DNA of 34,917 nucleotides from Klebsiella pneumoniae (GTDB taxonomy: Bacteria; Pseudomonadota; Gammaproteobacteria; Eutrophobiales; Eutrophobiaceae), in contig CAMBTO010000018.1 of the NCBI GenBank assembly GCA_945870865.1, positions 1 to 34,917 on the forward strand, in the 5' to 3' direction. How positions within the stretch are numbered: position 1 is the first letter of the stretch; each line of letters begins with the position of its first letter. The translations under genes were made by a program, and so were the position numbers. Shown here piece after piece: positions 33,968 through 34,917 of this stretch. A model generated the notes under the pieces. That model saw nothing but the letters and a program-made list of their open reading frames with translations, was not told the origin of the DNA and searched no databases.

Positions 33968-34612
33968 ATGAGTCACGATATTTCAGGACACCGGATTGAA
34001 TATGATTATGCCGGGCTGCATGAAGCGGCGGTCAGCGCCGATCCATTTCACCAGTTCGGGCAGTGGTTTCAGGAAGCCATTGCACTTGATATTGAACTGG
34101 CTAATGCCATGGTAGTAGCCACTGCCGATAGTGACGGTCGGCCCGCCGCCCGTTACGTACTGCTGAAGGAATACAGTAGCGCAGGTTTTGTCTTTTATAC
34201 GAACAGCCTGAGCCAGAAGGGCCGACAGTTTGCGGTGAACCCGCAGGCGGCACTGCTGTTTTACTGGAAGGAGATGCACAGACAGATCCGGATCGAGGGT
34301 CGCGTGGAGCAGATTGCGGACAACCGGTCAGATGAATATTTTGCAAGCCGTCCCCGGGGCAGCCAGATCAGTGCCTGGGTCGCACCACAAAGCAGTGTGG
34401 TGCCGGACCATGCCTGGATGCAGGATCGGGTCACTACCTTGTCCAGTCAGTATGAAAATTCCAGCGTACCCCGGCCACCAGACTGGACCGGATACCAGGT
34501 TATCCCTCACTGCTTCGAGTTCTGGCAGGGGCAGGATAACCGCCTGCATGATCGCCTCTTCTATCAGCGTGATACGTCCGGTAACTGGGGCATCACCCGG
34601 CTTGCACCCTAA
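33968..34612 (+). CDS. pdxH: Pyridoxamine 5'-phosphate oxidase PdxH
   Basis: The 214-residue flavoprotein oxidises pyridoxine or pyridoxamine 5'-phosphate to pyridoxal 5'-phosphate in the cytoplasm. Landmarks: ARYVLLKEYSSAGFVFYTN, SQKGRQFAVNPQAALLFYW, RQIRIEGRVEQ, SRPRGSQISAWVAPQS, and the C-terminal FEFWQGQDNRLHDRLFY and ITRLAP. It starts 1 bp after the ccmI stop and may be read through from the ccm operon, although it is unrelated in function. Confidence 0.95.
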   Translation: MSHDISGHRIEYDYAGLHEAAVSADPFHQFGQWFQEAIALDIELANAMVVATADSDGRPAARYVLLKEYSSAGFVFYTNSLSQKGRQFAVNPQAALLFYWKEMHRQIRIEGRVEQIADNRSDEYFASRPRGSQISAWVAPQSSVVPDHAWMQDRVTTLSSQYENSSVPRPPDWTGYQVIPHCFEFWQGQDNRLHDRLFYQRDTSGNWGITRLAP

Positions 34613-34634
34613 ATATCATCCTGTATTATCAGGT

Positions 34635-34644
34635 CCTGATCAGG
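34635..34644. repeat. 10-bp palindrome after pdxH
   Basis: CCTGATCAGG is a perfect palindrome, and CCTG-TATTAT-CAGG just before it can form a 4-bp hairpin. No T-run follows, so it is at most a weak terminator or a regulator site for the small frame that begins at 34653. Confidence 0.25.
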
Positions 34645-34652
34645 TAACCAGA

Positions 34653-34825
34653 ATGAGTGGAGATGACAACACCTCACTGACGACGGCGAAGACTCTGTAG
34701 ACGGAGACGATACTGGAGATCCTGTATCAATCACTGAAGGCGAACAAGAAAGTTGTGATTTTATATTTAAGGCTGGGCAGAGTGTAGCGTTCGTGCCTGA
34801 CCCTTCATTTCAGCAGGCCGATTAG
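34653..34825 (+). pseudogene. Possible frameshifted small acidic gene
   Basis: An ATG at 34653 opens a short frame (MSGDDNTSLT...) that stops at 34700. A second frame, shifted as by loss of one base, is open from 34667 to TAG 34825 and reads as a natural continuation: DDGEDSVDGDDTGDPVSITE, then GEQESCDFIFKAGQSVAFVP. Joined near 34680 they would encode about 58 acidic residues. The last codons (FQQAD-stop) lie in the left arm of the palindromic element. It could be a broken gene, a sequencing indel, or chance; no slippery site for programmed shifting is seen. Confidence 0.3.
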
Positions 34826-34917
34826 GTCGCTCCAGACACGCCGTGAATACGTCCATGTAGGCTCGGGTGCCGCATCCCTGCGGCACACGGTCTGTCACGA
34901 CCTAATCGGCCTGCTGA
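34810..34917. repeat. Palindromic dispersed element, copy C (reaches the window end)
   Basis: Arms 34810-34837 and 34890-34917 are inverted repeats with 25 of 28 positions matching; the outer 20 are perfect. The core has ACGTCCATGTAGGCTCGGG and the hairpin TGCCGCA/TGCGGCA, with inner ends TCCAGAC and GTCTGTCACGA as in the copy at 19.0 kb. The palindrome may continue past the window. The arms share no sequence with those of the other copy beyond the inner ends. Confidence 0.75.

Noticed and set aside
34314-34700. A 128-codon plus-strand frame over the end of pdxH.
   Set aside because: Nearly all of it overlaps pdxH in another frame; only its last 15 codons, from ATG 34653, are of possible interest.
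1-34917. CRISPR array, tRNA or rRNA genes.
   Set aside because: No short direct repeats with regular spacers, no cloverleaf with CCA-type ends and no rRNA-like stretches were noticed.

Overview
The window looks like chromosomal DNA of a Gram-negative, cytochrome-rich proteobacterium, most likely a gammaproteobacterium. The reasons are outer-membrane plug/beta-barrel proteins ending in Phe or Tyr, a complete System I cytochrome c maturation operon (ccmABCDEFGHI), an AroG-type DAHP synthase, a Zur/Znu zinc operon and an enterobacterial-type pdxH. By eye the base composition is moderate, near 50% GC. No tRNA, rRNA, CRISPR array, transposase or phage gene was seen.

Layout. (1) 1-1068: the 3' part of an amidohydrolase gene with a strong intrinsic terminator. 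(2) 1.2-5.05 kb: three membrane/periplasmic genes resembling the MxaA/MxaK and VWA (MxaC/MxaL, BatA/BatB) accessory proteins that help assemble periplasmic metalloenzymes; the first looks like an MxaA-MxaK fusion and no dehydrogenase gene is in view. (3) 5.04-7.73 kb: a cupredoxin-like protein on the minus strand, then a small single-span protein and a CopD-like membrane protein fused to cytochrome c on the plus strand. (4) 8.16-21.28 kb: the centrepiece, six tandem paralogous plug/beta-barrel receptors of about 707-722 residues. Copies 1-4 are nearly contiguous; copies 5 and 6 stand behind inverted-repeat spacers. Copies 1, 3 and 6 share a nearly identical barrel block of about 730 bp inside otherwise divergent genes, which points to gene conversion. 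(5) 21.4-24.4 kb: zur-znuA-znuC-znuB behind a perfect 23-bp palindrome that matches a Zur box and overlaps a sigma70-like -10. (6) 24.4-26.4 kb, minus strand: hinT, aroG and a small membrane-anchored protein. (7) 26.4-27.0 kb: a non-coding region with several hairpins, including an 18-bp stem whose G-U pairs suggest a plus-strand RNA. (8) 27.0-34.6 kb: ccmA-ccmI and pdxH, tightly overlapping. (9) 34.6-34.9 kb: a possibly frameshifted acidic small gene running into a palindromic repeat that also occurs at 19.0 kb.

How the parts may work together (inference): the Mxa/VWA proteins, cupredoxin and CopD-cytochrome c fit a periplasmic copper/redox enzyme assembly theme, and ccm would mature the cytochrome. 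The six receptors sit between the copper-like genes and the zinc operon, so metal or metal-chelate uptake is a reasonable guess, but nothing in their sequences proves the substrate. The strongest candidates for undescribed biology are the mosaic six-copy receptor array and the palindromic repeats whose core is conserved while the arms are specific to each locus.
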